From positions 702,132 through 766,131 of the forward strand of contig OZ034973.1 of assembly GCA_964030785.1 (NCBI GenBank): DNA of 64,000 nt, read 5' to 3'. The stretch is from Siderastrea siderea. Taxonomy: Eukaryota > Cnidaria > Anthozoa > Scleractinia > Rhizangiidae. The position numbers and the translations under genes are program-made. This document shows, one piece after another, positions 10,377-35,354 of this stretch; position 1 is the first letter of the stretch; every line of letters starts with the position of its first letter. Below the pieces are notes generated by a model, which worked only from the letters and a program-made list of their open reading frames with translations, was not told where the DNA came from and did no database searches.

Positions 10377-12057
10377 CAAAGAGGTTACTATCCAAATTAC
10401 TGGGCCAACAAACGAACGACTCTCAACTTCGCCCAAATCAGACAATAGGCATAGTGATGTTATCCTCTGTCAGGTCAGGTGTGTGTTTTGAAGGCAGTAT
10501 TTTGGCTAGCTTTCAAGTTAATTATAAACAGCGGTATAGGAAGGCGTCGTTAAATACTTGAAATAAGGCCAGTTCTCGTGACCTTAGGCTTACAAGCTTG
10601 AAAGTGTTGCTATTAACAGCCAAGGTTATCTTGGTAAGTGTCTGAAAAATGTTAAAGAAGCTAGTGGGGATGCCAGTACTGATATGCCAGCGATACATTT
10701 TGTTAGAGATCATTACTCGTGCAATGCTAAGGGTAATTACCCTAGGTAAAAGTTTCACTGCCACACAGAAAAACCGTGTAAAACCTCATTTTTCGCTAAC
10801 AGAAATGTTATTACAGACAGACAGATGAGGGAGAAAATGCCGGTGACCTCACTCTTGTAATCTTTCATATTATCAATAACTTTTAGACTTTTCCGTGAAG
10901 ATTAAAACAATAAGCTACTTCTGTTACGTTTGCTCAATACTTGTCAACTGAGCTAACTTATTCGTGAACAAATCTGTTGGGAAGTTTCATCAAACTGTGA
11001 TAATTGAAAGAAAGGCGAAACGTTTGGGCTTAGCTGGTACGAAACTGTGAATTGAACTGATTTAAAAGGTGAGTTAAAAGTCGGTTAACTATAAGTTCTA
11101 ATAATCTAGAATACCTTGGTTGCTACGACTCGCATTTCACTTGCAAGCTGTTTCTTGAAAAACCAACTTCGAATAATTTATAACCTTTCCGCTAGGCCAT
11201 GTCGCAGCCGAAATAATCTTTAGACCTTTAGAATTCTGTACGAGTAAGACTCAGTTCCAGTTCGCATGCTTTAACACCAATCTCCTTTCTGTTTTTTGTC
11301 CGGTCTGCTCGCACGCGATACGTCCACCGTTATCTGTTACGTTGCTCAGTTAACTTCGCTAGCTTAAACCAGAAAATATGTTTTACAAGATATTTTATTC
11401 CGAAAGCAAAAAGCAAATGTGGGCGAAATATTTTAGCTTTAGAGGGAGTTTATGCAGTTTTATCTGAGAACTGATCAATTAGGTGTCCTCTGCGACCGAG
11501 GTGTGGGGAAGAATTTTATCGGCGACGAAATCAGTCAAATGTTACGTTGATCTACATCAGTATTTCCGACCTTGACTTTGCAGAAATGCCCCAGAAACAT
11601 CTGTCTCAAATTGAAAATTACTGATGAATGATTTCATTGGCCAGAACTATCTGGGATCCCTGGCTAGCCGGCTGAGTCTTGCGAATCGTATCGTCCGTCG
11701 ATTCCACCGCTAACTGAGTAAAAGGTAACTCGGCGTTTATAAGATACCATTTACGTGTTCACTGAAATGTGATTCTACTGCAGTTAAACGTGTTTACTAT
11801 ATTTGGAAAGGAAATTAAAACAGAAGAGCATAAAGAGTACGGTTACACTATGTACACCAGGTAGACGGCGAGATGAATTTAAAAGCACCGTTTAACCAAT
11901 AGGACTTTCATCGTAAATGTCAATGTCGAGAGATGTTGTGGTAGCTACCGTATCTAATAAAAACAGAAACTAAATAACACACAAAGCAATATGAACAACA
12001 ACCTCTTTGGGGAGAAAGGCGGACCTCGTGCAAACGAGGAAACGTGCAAACTGAGTT
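10377..12057. other. Non-coding, no clear content
   Basis: About 1.7 kb without a supported gene or repeat family. Short open frames on both strands lack recognisable motifs. Confidence 0.3.
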
Positions 12058-12168
12058 GATCTGCTGACGAAAGGCTAACGCTGGAAACGTCAGCTTTTCA
12101 ATTTCTTTATGATGGCCAATTTACCTTATCAACTCAGTTGATAAATACTAATTTTTGTGATTCACTTC

Positions 12169-12204
<36 letters not shown>

Positions 12205-12211
12205 ACCCTTA
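12058..12211 (+). repeat. Dispersed repeat shared with 61097-61243
   Basis: The order CTGACGAAAGGCTAACGCT, GATGGCCAATTTACCTTATC, AACTCAGTTGATAAATA, CCGACGCAGCACCA and TTTCTTTAGAAACTAACCC is repeated in the opposite orientation near 61.1 kb. No coding potential is seen. It is likely the tail of a dispersed transposon; the parent element is not identified. Confidence 0.7.
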
Positions 12212-13540
12212 ACTCATTTCTTTTAAGCTTGGACTGCATGCAACCGATTGATAAGTCAATTCAGGTAATGTCCGTGCTAGAGATAAAAGCACAAACCATT
12301 ATGTAACCGGTAATGGTAGATTTTCGGCTTCTTTGAGTTCGAGAGGGGTTAAGATTTTATAACACAGATGGGACGAGACAGTCATGTGGTATTTGGTTTA
12401 TTGCCAAGAACAATCTTAAATTCTTGCATGTGACGAAAACTGACTAAAAACCAAAACCATCGAAAAACAACGGCTAACAAAACGAAGGCCTGGAACAGAG
12501 CCGTTATATGTTCTAGACCGACAATTGCATTTGCTATTCAGTTGCTTTAATTGTGATTGTTTTAATAGTTTTGATTGTTAACGGCCTGGCATACCAGATT
12601 CCGTTATTTGGCTCTTAAAGCAGAAAGAGATAAAAAAGAAAGAAAATTTGGGCAACCTGGGCTGGGCTTACGAACTTACACTGGCGATGATGAACATCAG
12701 ATATACGTCTCTACCGTCCTTGCCTCCGTCCTAGCAAGGTCACGCAAAATTTTAGGCGACTGTAGCAAAAATACGTGATACTGTTTTCATTAGATTAGCA
12801 ATAGTCTCGAATAGTCTCAACAGTCTCTCTATGTGAAATTTAAAAGGCTGCTAAGTTTAATGAAGAAGTTGCTAGTAGAGAAAGATTACTGCATGAATGG
12901 CGAATTCTTCTGCCAGACTTGTCGTGCTATGAATAGACAGTAGATAAAATCTTTAGGAAAAAAAGACCATAACCTTTTGACAAGTCCATATTACATTACA
13001 GAGCAACTTAATATGTAAAAAGACCATATCGATATATTTATCTTCTCTTGGAGGGGAAATACATATGCAGCTAAAATTGTGTAGTCCTTAACTGCCAAGT
13101 GACTGCGTATATCAGGTACGAACTTGTTAAAGCGTCGTTTTAGGCACCTCTAATCGCATTAGGAACAGAAGAAGTGGTGGTATCTTTTCAGCAGCTCAAT
13201 TATCGTTTTATCTAGTTGGCGTGCAAGCCGTAAATTCGGCGGTACAGCCGGGAGTACAACTTCAACATGTGGAACCGGTCTGTGAGTAAGCAAGATATAG
13301 TAAGCAGTTTAGTTCAACTCTTTTGAGTCGTATGGCCCCTCCTTGAGATTCTAGAATCCAGCTCGAGTCATTACTGATGGTGGTTCAATCGTCAGCTTTC
13401 ATTTCAAGCCGTAAATGATGTTACTGGATAAATTTCCCCTTTAGCAGTAAACAAACAAACAAACAAACAAACAAAAAACAATCTGAGCGTCTCAGTTGAT
13501 TCAATCCCCATTGTTGACCAATATTTTCCAAACTCTTGTT
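12212..13540. other. Non-coding, no clear content
   Basis: Nothing supported except a short (AAAC)n run near 13450-13475. The 67-codon frame at 12575-12778 is unrecognised and lacks convincing splice context. Confidence 0.3.
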
Positions 13541-13544
13541 AACT

Positions 13545-13870
13545 GCCGGTGTTCTGTGGATAAAGTTAAATATTGACCTTTCTAGCGGTTCTGTGTAATT
13601 GTGCTGGAGGTCTAACTTTTAAGTTTGTGGATAAAACTCTTAACTGTGACGATTCAAATGAAAGCTATTGAGCAATACTTTCCTCTGGTACTGTTTGTTA
13701 CGCTGTACAAGGTGGTTCTAACTTTTCAATTTGTAGACGAAAATCTTGAGAAAGCTATTGAGCTGTAGTTCTAAATCATAGTTTGACGAATAATTATTTA
13801 TCAAATGTGTCCTTTGACACTGCTTCAGAAGACGGTAACTTTGCATGACTCATGAAAGTTAGGCTTAAAC
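13545..13870. repeat. Degenerate ~105-bp tandem repeat
   Basis: At least two units share GGT(T)CTAACTTTT, TTTGT(G/A)GA and AAAGCTATTGAGC, with partial units on either side. Divergence is high, so the array is old. Confidence 0.45.
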
Positions 13871-14385
13871 TTTGAAATCAAGGCATACTTTATTGAAAAC
13901 TTCACATTCGTTCAGTTAGTATCTTTGCTACATGTTTACGACTTTTTTGGTTCAAACCGCAAGAATTTAGAGCTAAAGAACGTGAGTTCTTATTGCATGC
14001 TAAGTCTGGCAGATAACACTTCCATTCAGTTTGATACATCCTTGTATAAAAACATTTGCGTATTAGATTGCGGTATAAGATTAGTTCAGTTGATACGTCT
14101 GATGCGCAAACGATAATAGTGACGATGGACGAACAAAATTCAAATCCAGATATATCCACAGTGTAACAGTGAGAAATGTACTGGGAGTACCTATGCAATT
14201 CAGTGGCAACTTCGTGTGCTGGGAACCGATCTTTGGAAGTGTTACAGCCAACTAGTGAATTGAAACAAATTCTTTATAAGCAACTGTTGCTAGAATCAAT
14301 TAATTACGATATTTATGAGCTACTAATGTATATGTTGAAAATTTTGTCAACAGCATTTATTCCCATAGTGACTAACAAAGAAGCA

Positions 14386-14613
14386 ACCTTCAGACTAGAA
14401 AACAAGTACGAGTTTGAGTACGAGTACGGCTTTTGAATTTCAAACAAGTCACATTTCCAGAGCCCTCACTCCTTCATGTTACTGATCGGTAGGAGAACGA
14501 GGCTCTAGAGATGATATGGGTGTGACGCATAATATTAATAATATAGAGTATGCGCACTTTATTTGAAAAGTCGAACTCGTACTAATCTCGTACTCGTAGT
14601 CCGATCTGAAGGT
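14386..14613. mobile_element. MITE with ACCTTCAG ends
   Basis: Left (14386-14435) and right (about 14563-14613) ends are diverged inverted copies that start ACCTTCAGA and share GTACGAGT- and CTCGTACTC-type blocks over about 48 bp. The element is 228 bp and non-coding. Confidence 0.75.
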
Positions 14614-14773
14614 CCCTATTCTTAGAACTATAACTTATTATAAACGTGATTTTTGAACTATGCTGGTAGTCCTTCGTAGGTTGTAGGATGATTGCTTTCT
14701 CTTTATTTCAAGTACATTTCACGGTGTCAAACATACATGTGTCCTTTGACTTATGCACATAAAGACCATATCT

Positions 14774-14774
14774 T

Positions 14775-14815
<41 letters not shown>

Positions 14816-14885
14816 CATCGTCATCATCATCATTATTATTGCTGTTGTTGTTGTTGTTGTTATATTACTTGTTATTATTATTAGC
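14774..14885. repeat. ATC / TTG / TTA trinucleotide microsatellite
   Basis: A run of (ATC)n from about 14778 passes into (TTG)n and (TTA)n. It accounts for the poly-Ser and poly-Leu frames read across it, which are not genes. Confidence 0.9.
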
Positions 14886-15018
14886 CGTGGAAATTCTATC
14901 GGCTCTTTTAGTTCACACAAACGAGGATTGCCGGTTAGCTTTCGACTTTGATTATGTTTATGGAACCAACAAGAAGTTGGATATTTCGTGTTTATCGGTG
15001 CGAATATACGAGAACCTA

Positions 15019-15243
15019 CAGTTGACTCCCGGTGACTCGAACCTTCGGTAACTCGAACCTCCCGCTAACTAGAAGTGTTGTTTTTTTCCTTTCAGGTCAT
15101 TAGGGCCGGGAGAAGCGTCTTATTTTCTCCCTTTTAAATGGCCCTATTTTCTTCTTAATTTTACCCTCAATAACTCGAACTCACGATAACTCGAACCTTT
15201 TTTTTTCATTTCCTAGAAGGTTCGAGTTACCGGAAGTCAACTG
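15019..15243. mobile_element. pogo/Tigger-like MITE with TA duplication
   Basis: The ends are inverted repeats beginning CAGTTGACTCCCGG on the left and the matching complement on the right, flanked by TA on both sides (15017-15018 and 15244-15245). The inner terminal sequence GACTCGAACCTT is repeated subterminally. TA duplication and a CAGTTGACT-type terminus fit the pogo branch of Tc1/mariner. It is 225 bp with no transposase. Confidence 0.85.
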
Positions 15244-15345
15244 TATGGTGTCATAGAGCCCGTGATGGTGTATATTGATATCGAAACATTTCTTACCCCG
15301 GGTTCATATTCCTTCTCTGGTCAAAGATGCATCCAATTTTTCAAA

Positions 15346-16000
15346 TGAAATAACAACAACAACAATAGCTTTATTTGCATGACTATAGGTTATTACAGTA
15401 TTGCAAAAGCATACAACTCAACAAAAAGAACTTATAAAGTAATAATTATATAAGGAGATAAGAATTAAGTTACATCAGTCTGAATTGATAATAAATTATT
15501 GCGTAAATTTAAGCATGATAGAATGAATCTCAGCAATTGAATGTTTACAAAATAATTATCAGAATTCATTAATTCTTTTGTAGGTTGCAATGTAGACAAT
15601 TGTTTTATATATGGCAGGTGAACAGATACTCTAGTTTCCTGTAAAACCTGTCTCTAAAAATTGAGTATTTAGGACAATGAAAAAGTAAGTGAATTTCATC
15701 CTCAATTTGATTAGATCCACAAGTAGGGCAAAGTCTGTTAACTCTCGGGATTTGACTATATCTACCAGTTTCAATCATTAGTGTGATTACCTATTCTGAA
15801 TTTCACTAATTCTTTCCTTTCATTTAACTTGCTTGTAAGTTCTAGATAACAAGAAGGTGTGTATTCGTTTTTAAAAGTGTTATAAAATTCTAGTTTCTTT
15901 GAGTGTTGAATAGAATGTTGCCAGTGTAGGATATATTTGTGTTGCATAAGGCTTATTTAGTGTTTGATCTTAGATTTATTTAAGACATTGGGGTCAAAAT
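15346..16000 (-). pseudogene. LINE (non-LTR retrotransposon) 3' end
   Basis: On the minus strand a broken frame contains the C-terminal cysteine motif of LINE ORF2 proteins (RLCPTCGSN, then EIHLLFHCPKY), preceded by remnants of the usual NH...IETGRY...IPRVN stretch. At least one frameshift separates those blocks. The element ends at its 3' side in a (TTG)n-type tail at about 15350. The endonuclease and most of the reverse transcriptase are missing, as expected of a 5'-truncated insertion. Confidence 0.75.
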
Positions 16001-16538
16001 CAGGCAAGTTATAGTATTCAGACAGATGTGCCATCTGGACAGAGCCCACAAGCGGCCGCCGCGGGCTACTGAGGAAATTTCCCCAACTCCCCGGACCCCT
16101 CTGCAGTTTAACTCTTATCCAGACATTATTTATTTTCTTTCATTGAGCGAGACAAGTTTGGAGTTGTTCATGGGTTGATCGTCAGAAATCCACCCGAAAG
16201 TTCAGGAATTTAGCTGACACCCTTCAAATGATTTATTGTACCGTTGATCGGATGCGAGTGAAAGGAGGTGAACGGAGTGTGATGGTAATAAAAGTAAAGA
16301 GGCAAGATGAATCCTGCGAACTTTCATCCCACAGGCTCTGGTTTCCACCGTTAACTCACCAAGCAAAAACTGCTTCTTGGAGGACACGAACAGAATACGT
16401 TTTTACTGACACTAACGTAGTATTTATCCCATACTATTTGAAGTAGCATGGATGCCACCTGTAGACCAGATGGATGATACAAGTCATATGCATTTGTGTT
16501 ATTTTTTAAAGACGATATTACTGATAATTCTATTTCAG
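16001..16538. other. Presumed 5' UTR/intron upstream of the VWC gene
   Basis: No coding sequence is supported. A splice acceptor TATTTCAG ends at 16538, twelve bases before the start codon of the next gene, so an upstream non-coding exon is likely somewhere in or beyond this stretch. Confidence 0.4.
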
Positions 16539-16550
16539 GTCGTTGCAGCG

Positions 16551-30928
<14,378 letters not shown>

Positions 30929-31570
30929 TTAAACCACCAATTGAAGAATAATCCAGGATCCTAACTACAACCATAACTCTACTGGTTTAAGTTGAGAGCA
31001 ACATGTGTGTTCATCCTTCAATGATTAAACGGGAATTCATTTCACCGCCATCACGAAGACAATTGCCTCTAAAATATTCAGAAAACATTGAATATTTAGT
31101 GAAGGTAGACCAAGAAGTAATTTTTCAAAATTTTGTATTTCGCCGGCTTAAGCCACCGTGACCCATCATCTCTGCGGCCCAATTCAAAGTAAAAAATTTA
31201 GAAAGTTATAAGGTGGTCTGTTCTTCAATGCAGAAAGACAGATATCTCTTTTTTGAGCTTTTAACAACGAGAAAACTGAAATGTAAAAATTAAAGTACAT
31301 GATGATGCCAAAATGGAAGAGAGTGAAAATAAATGAGAGAAAAATTAACTGAGTTTTACTCTAACCGAAATATAGTGTATAAATAATATTAAAGCGTGAT
31401 AAAATTTATTCATGACCAAAATTTATTATTTTTATAATAAAGTTCATCATTAACCGTGGTTGTATGTACATTTATCAACCTTGAGTACTTTCAACATTCT
31501 GATCCTAGTAGTTGGCAGAGCGCATGTCACCGGAAACCTAGTTAATATGACCTTTGCTCACCTCGAGTCT
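30929..31570. other. 3' UTR and flank of the VWC gene
   Basis: AT-rich and without genes. An AATAAA at 31436-31441, 508 bases after the stop codon, could end the transcript; other A-rich hexamers nearby prevent a firm choice. Confidence 0.35.
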
Positions 31571-31690
31571 CCCAGTAGCTCAGTGGTTATAGCGTCCGAC
31601 TGGTACACGGAATGTGCCGTCGGGGATTCAGATTTTTTCTTTGTCCCATGCTCGCGACATTCTGAATATCCATCTTTTCTTAAGGAAGAC
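31568..31690 (+). repeat. tRNA-derived SINE
   Basis: CCCAGTAGCTCAGTGGTTAT resembles a tRNA A box (TAGCTCAGTGG), and GGGGATTCAG about 45 bp later is a weak B box. A T-rich tail then passes into GAATATCC. It is not a functional tRNA: no acceptor stem or anticodon arm can be drawn. Confidence 0.6.
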
Positions 31691-32260
31691 ATAATATTAT
31701 TACAGTCGAAATACTCAGTGCGTTCCGCTTATTATTTGGGAATGACTTTCATTAATCGGAAACGGACTGCATTACTGGAATCAAATTGAATATTGTAATG
31801 TTCCAACGGTAGCCTTGTTTCAAATAAGGAATGCTGATTGGTTGTTGTTGACAGCAGGCAAATGTTCATGTGGAAGGAGCAGACTGTTGACGGCTTGACG
31901 GCTGACCTGATTTGTGTTCGCTAAACAAAATATTAATCGCAAGTACTTTTACGCGTGAAGAAGCAGTCTGCTGTTATAAAACTGTGAATAATAATTTCTT
32001 TAAAACAAGTGTGCTGTAAATACACAAGAAGAGTTCTTGAAAATTGAGAAAAATTCCTTGTAATGTCAAACCGACCGAAGCCAACAGCCGCCAACTGTTT
32101 CGTATTTCGCGTGTGAACTTTTGGCTTACGAAAGTAACAACCCAATCAACATTCGTTACTTCGAGTGAGTCTACCGTTGGAAGATTTCAATCTTCAATTT
32201 AAAAATGGAATTTTGATTCCAATAATGCAATCCGTTCCCGATTAATGAAAATCATTCCTA
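31691..32260. other. Non-coding spacer
   Basis: No gene is recognised between the SINE and the microsatellite near the 3' end of the Gypsy element. Confidence 0.3.
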
Positions 32261-32261
32261 A

Positions 32262-32279
32262 ATAATAATAATAATAATG

Positions 32280-32333
<54 letters not shown>
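32262..32333. repeat. (ATA)n microsatellite
   Basis: About 70 bp of near-perfect AAT/ATA repeats with one GATAAT interruption. Confidence 0.9.
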
Positions 32334-32436
32334 TTTTCATTAAGTGACTGACATTTCACGGGGCCAGAGTCCTTCAGGGTCACAAGACCAAGTCTTCAAA
32401 AGTAAAGAAAGTCCTCAAAGACCTTATATGAATCAG

Positions 32437-33678
32437 TCATGACATAACAAAATCCTTGTAACGTTCCGGAAGTCTTCTTTGTCTTGTGGATCTCCAACTC
32501 GGCACAACATCCTCAGCTTCAGAAGATGGCACTGTGGTTTCAGTTACAGGGCATGGCGTTGACAATTCAGCAACAGGACACGGCATTGTGGTCTCAACTT
32601 CAGTGGGTGAGGTCGGAGGGCTGACCAACGGGGCCGCAATAACAGCATCGGGTTGTGCAACCGGTTCACATTCATAAAAATCCCGCGCGGTTTGAGGTTC
32701 GCTAGTACGCCTTATGCCTTTGCGATTTCGACGGCGAAAGGGTACGCTTGCCTCGGTTGCAGTACTTGCGCTGAAGCTCTTTCCGCGCTCGCAGCGTGTT
32801 AGCATCGTTGACGAGGCTAAACCCAGACGTTAGGAGTGTTTCGGTTGTTGGCAATAAAGTCTTACCTCGGCGACCCAAAAGACTCTGGGCAGGACTCGTA
32901 TCCATGCCCTCACTCGGAGTATTACGCCAGTCCAGGAGGGTTGTCCAATACTCCGACAAATTTATGCATGGCATTGTATTGTATTCACTTCACATAACAA
33001 TACTCTACAAAAGCATAACAATAAAGAATGAAGCAAAACAATAAGAAATTTAACAATGCTATGGATAAATTTGTCGGAGTATTGGACAAGTATGCAGTCC
33101 AGGAGAGCTTGAAATTCACTGATACCAGCTGCGCGACATTTCATGAAGAGACGCTCAACAGTGCGTACTGCATTCTCAGCCTTACCATTACTCTGAGGAT
33201 AACGTGGGCTAGAGATAACATGCTGAAAGTTCCATTGGTCTGCGAATTTGGCTAACTCAGACGAAGCAATACAAGGCCCATTATCTGTGACCAGGGTATC
33301 TGGCACTCCAAATCGGCTTCTAATCACTGACTTAGAGGTTTCAGATGAGAGGGAATCAACCTCTATGAAGTTATAACTACTAAAATAGTCACTGACAACC
33401 AGCAGAATTCGGCTTGAGTGAAAACAGATGTCCGCAGAAACCTTTGTCCAACGACGAAATAGGCCTTCATGCTGAAGTAACGGTTCTTGTACTTGTGCGT
33501 GGCGATGCGTAAGACAAACAGCACACTTGCTGACTAAATTCTTCATTTGGCAGCTCATTCTGGGCCAGAACATACACTCACGAAGCCGGCGAAGACACCC
33601 CCCTAAGCCAATGTGAGCAAGGGACATAAACTCCTTTCTAAGTGCACTGGGGACATACAGGCGAGACCCGCGAAACAC
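32437..33678 (-). pseudogene. Gypsy integrase and C-terminal tail, interrupted
   Basis: The frame holds the N-terminal zinc-binding region (ending CAVCLTH), then the catalytic core with a first D in the SADICFH stretch, the second in VTDNGP and E in SNGKAENAV. A 156-bp hairpin insertion splits the core after ALLD; the conserved LLDWRNTP continues on the other side. The tail, in another frame, ends with a Pro/Thr-rich stretch and RSTRQRRLPERYKDFV, a typical Gypsy pol terminus. At least two frame breaks are present. Confidence 0.8.
32939..33094. mobile_element. Hairpin insertion inside Gypsy integrase
   Basis: Arms at about 32942-32969 and 33061-33088 are inverted copies of TGTCCAATACTCCGACAAAT and adjoining bases, with one mismatch in 28. 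The 11-mer CAGTCCAGGAG occurs on both sides (32928-32938 and 33095-33105) and is the duplicated target. The interrupted protein resumes exactly beyond the second copy, which confirms an insertion. Confidence 0.75.
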
Positions 33679-33849
33679 CAGATTTCCTTGAACAATTCAG
33701 CTCATCGCGAAACTGGAAGAACGGGCGCAAGGCAACATCGCATTTGTGAACATCATTACACCAACCTTGGAGAGTGGCTTTTCGAGGATTAGTACAGACA
33801 GTGTTTCCGGGCTGATTCTTGTTCAGTTTGTGCCAACTGAGAAGGAGAA

Positions 33850-34330
33850 AGGGGCAGGTTCTCCGTGTAGTCTACAAGTTCTAGCGATTTCACTTCCTCC
33901 GAAGTCAAAGTTTCCTTAAGATACGCGCGGCTTAACGTATCCGCGATGAGCATGAGGGGGCCTCTCTTGTATCGTACGTTGAGGTTGTGGCGCTGGAGAG
34001 GTAAGAGCATGCGCTGAAGTCTTGCCGGTGCATCACAAAGGCTCTTTTTAAAGATTTCAGTCCAGAGGCTTGTGATCAGTTTCCACATGAACCACACCAC
34101 GCCCGAAGATGTACTTGTCGAATTTCTCGCATGCAAACACGTTGGCCAAGAGCTCCTTCTCTATTTGTGCATGCCTGGTCTCTGTTTTGGAAAGGGCTCT
34201 GGATACAAAACTCACTGGCTGCTCAAGCTGAAGCAAAGTGGCGCCTAACACTGTCTCAGAAGCATCGCAATGAAGAGTAACCTCATCTTGAAGGCTGTAA
34301 AAGCGGAGAACGGGAGCTTGTGTGATGGCA
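33850..34330 (-). pseudogene. Gypsy RNase H, frameshifted
   Basis: One frame (34251-34057) has the RNase H stretch SRALSKTE...EKELLA followed by HVETDHKPL. A second (to about 33850) continues with LQRMLLPLQRHNLNVRYKRG and IADTLSRA, the family's end-of-domain block. The frame changes between them, so the protein is broken. Confidence 0.75.
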
Positions 34331-34420
34331 GTCTTAATATCAGTTCATGCTTTCTCTTGAGCTTAAGACCAGATCCACTCGGCGTTTTTGCGAGTCAGCT
34401 GACGAAGTGGATGGGACATG

Positions 34421-34998
34421 TCAGAGAGACGGCAAGAATTTAGCCAAGTACTGGACAGTTTCATTAAAACGCAGCAAACTCTTTACATCGATTGGGCGTG
34501 GCATTTCAAGTACAGCTCGCACCTTCTGTGGATGGATTTTCAGACCAGACTTTGTGGCGTAGTGGCCAATCAGAGGGACTTCTTCCAAGTACAGATGAAG
34601 CCTTTCCGCCGAATGCTTGACACCACGTTCAGAACATCGTGATAACGTTTTTGTTGGGTCCCGAACAGTTTCCTCGAAGGTGTCTCCGAAACCGGCAACT
34701 ATAAAATCATCTGCAACAACCTCAGGACCGTCAAGACGTTCAATCAGCTCAAGCATACATCGCGGAAAGACTTCAGGGGCCGAGCTAATTCCAAACGGCA
34801 TCTTACATCAGCCGTATCGCCCAAAAAGCGTTTGAAAAGTTGTCAGGTACGATGATTCCTCGTCTAATTTAACGTGCCAGAAACAATTCTTTTGCATCCA
34901 GGATGGAAAACACTTTGGGGCCATGAAGGCGAGCCGCAATGTCCTCGATAGTAGGCATAGGATAATTAACCCTGAGAATCGCCTTAATAATAATAATA

Positions 34999-35062
<64 letters not shown>

Positions 35063-35333
35063 GATAGATGAGATCCAGGACGTTGGCCTTGAGACTGGTT
35101 CAATGACCCCCGAGCTATGTAATTCTTCTAGGCTTTCTTTGATTTCACCGCGAAGTGCGACTTGACCTCGCCGAGGAGTGTGTTGAACATGGCTTGCCTG
35201 AATCATTAAGTTGGATATGGTACTCGCCCTCTAGTAAACCGAGGGCTTCGTTGAACACATTGGAAAACATCTCTTTGATCTGCTCCTTGGAGAGAGGATT
35301 GGAACTAGATATCGCATCCTGGACAGAAAACAC
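34421..35333 (-). pseudogene. Gypsy reverse transcriptase with microsatellite insertion
   Basis: From the 5' side: a segment ending EGEYHIQLN, the GVIEPVSRPTSWIS block, then a (TTA)n expansion that replaces the LRICIDPR-type region, then a frameshifted AKNCFWHVKLDEESSYLTTF block and MPFGISSAPEVF. The catalytic VADD motif is present (VVADDFIVAGFG). The palm and thumb continue to about 34421. Frame changes near 34805 and within the repeat make it non-functional. Confidence 0.85.
34986..35062. repeat. (AAT)n expansion inside Gypsy RT
   Basis: About 75 bp of AAT/ATA units sit where conserved RT codons would be expected. Both flanks are recognisable RT sequence, so the repeat arose or landed inside the gene. 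Confidence 0.9.
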
Positions 35334-35354
35334 TTGACCCCCACTCGTGTCAGG

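Noticed and set aside
12060..12095. Hammerhead ribozyme (CTGACGA ... GAAA pattern)
   Set aside because: The words resemble the core, but the bases after GAAA pair with the CTGACG word itself, leaving no proper stem III, cleavage site and stem I. A simple hairpin explains it.
12575..12778. 67-codon ORF with mixed composition
   Set aside because: It opens with a non-ATG codon (TTG) in the listed frame and has no recognisable domain or splice partners.
14692..15051. Poly-Ser/poly-Leu protein
   Set aside because: The frame is produced by the ATC/TTA microsatellite and runs on into the pogo-like MITE. No flanking conserved sequence or splice sites.
31568..31690. Functional tRNA gene
   Set aside because: Only A- and B-box-like words are present. 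No acceptor or anticodon stems can be formed, and several sequence relatives lie elsewhere in the window, as expected of a SINE.
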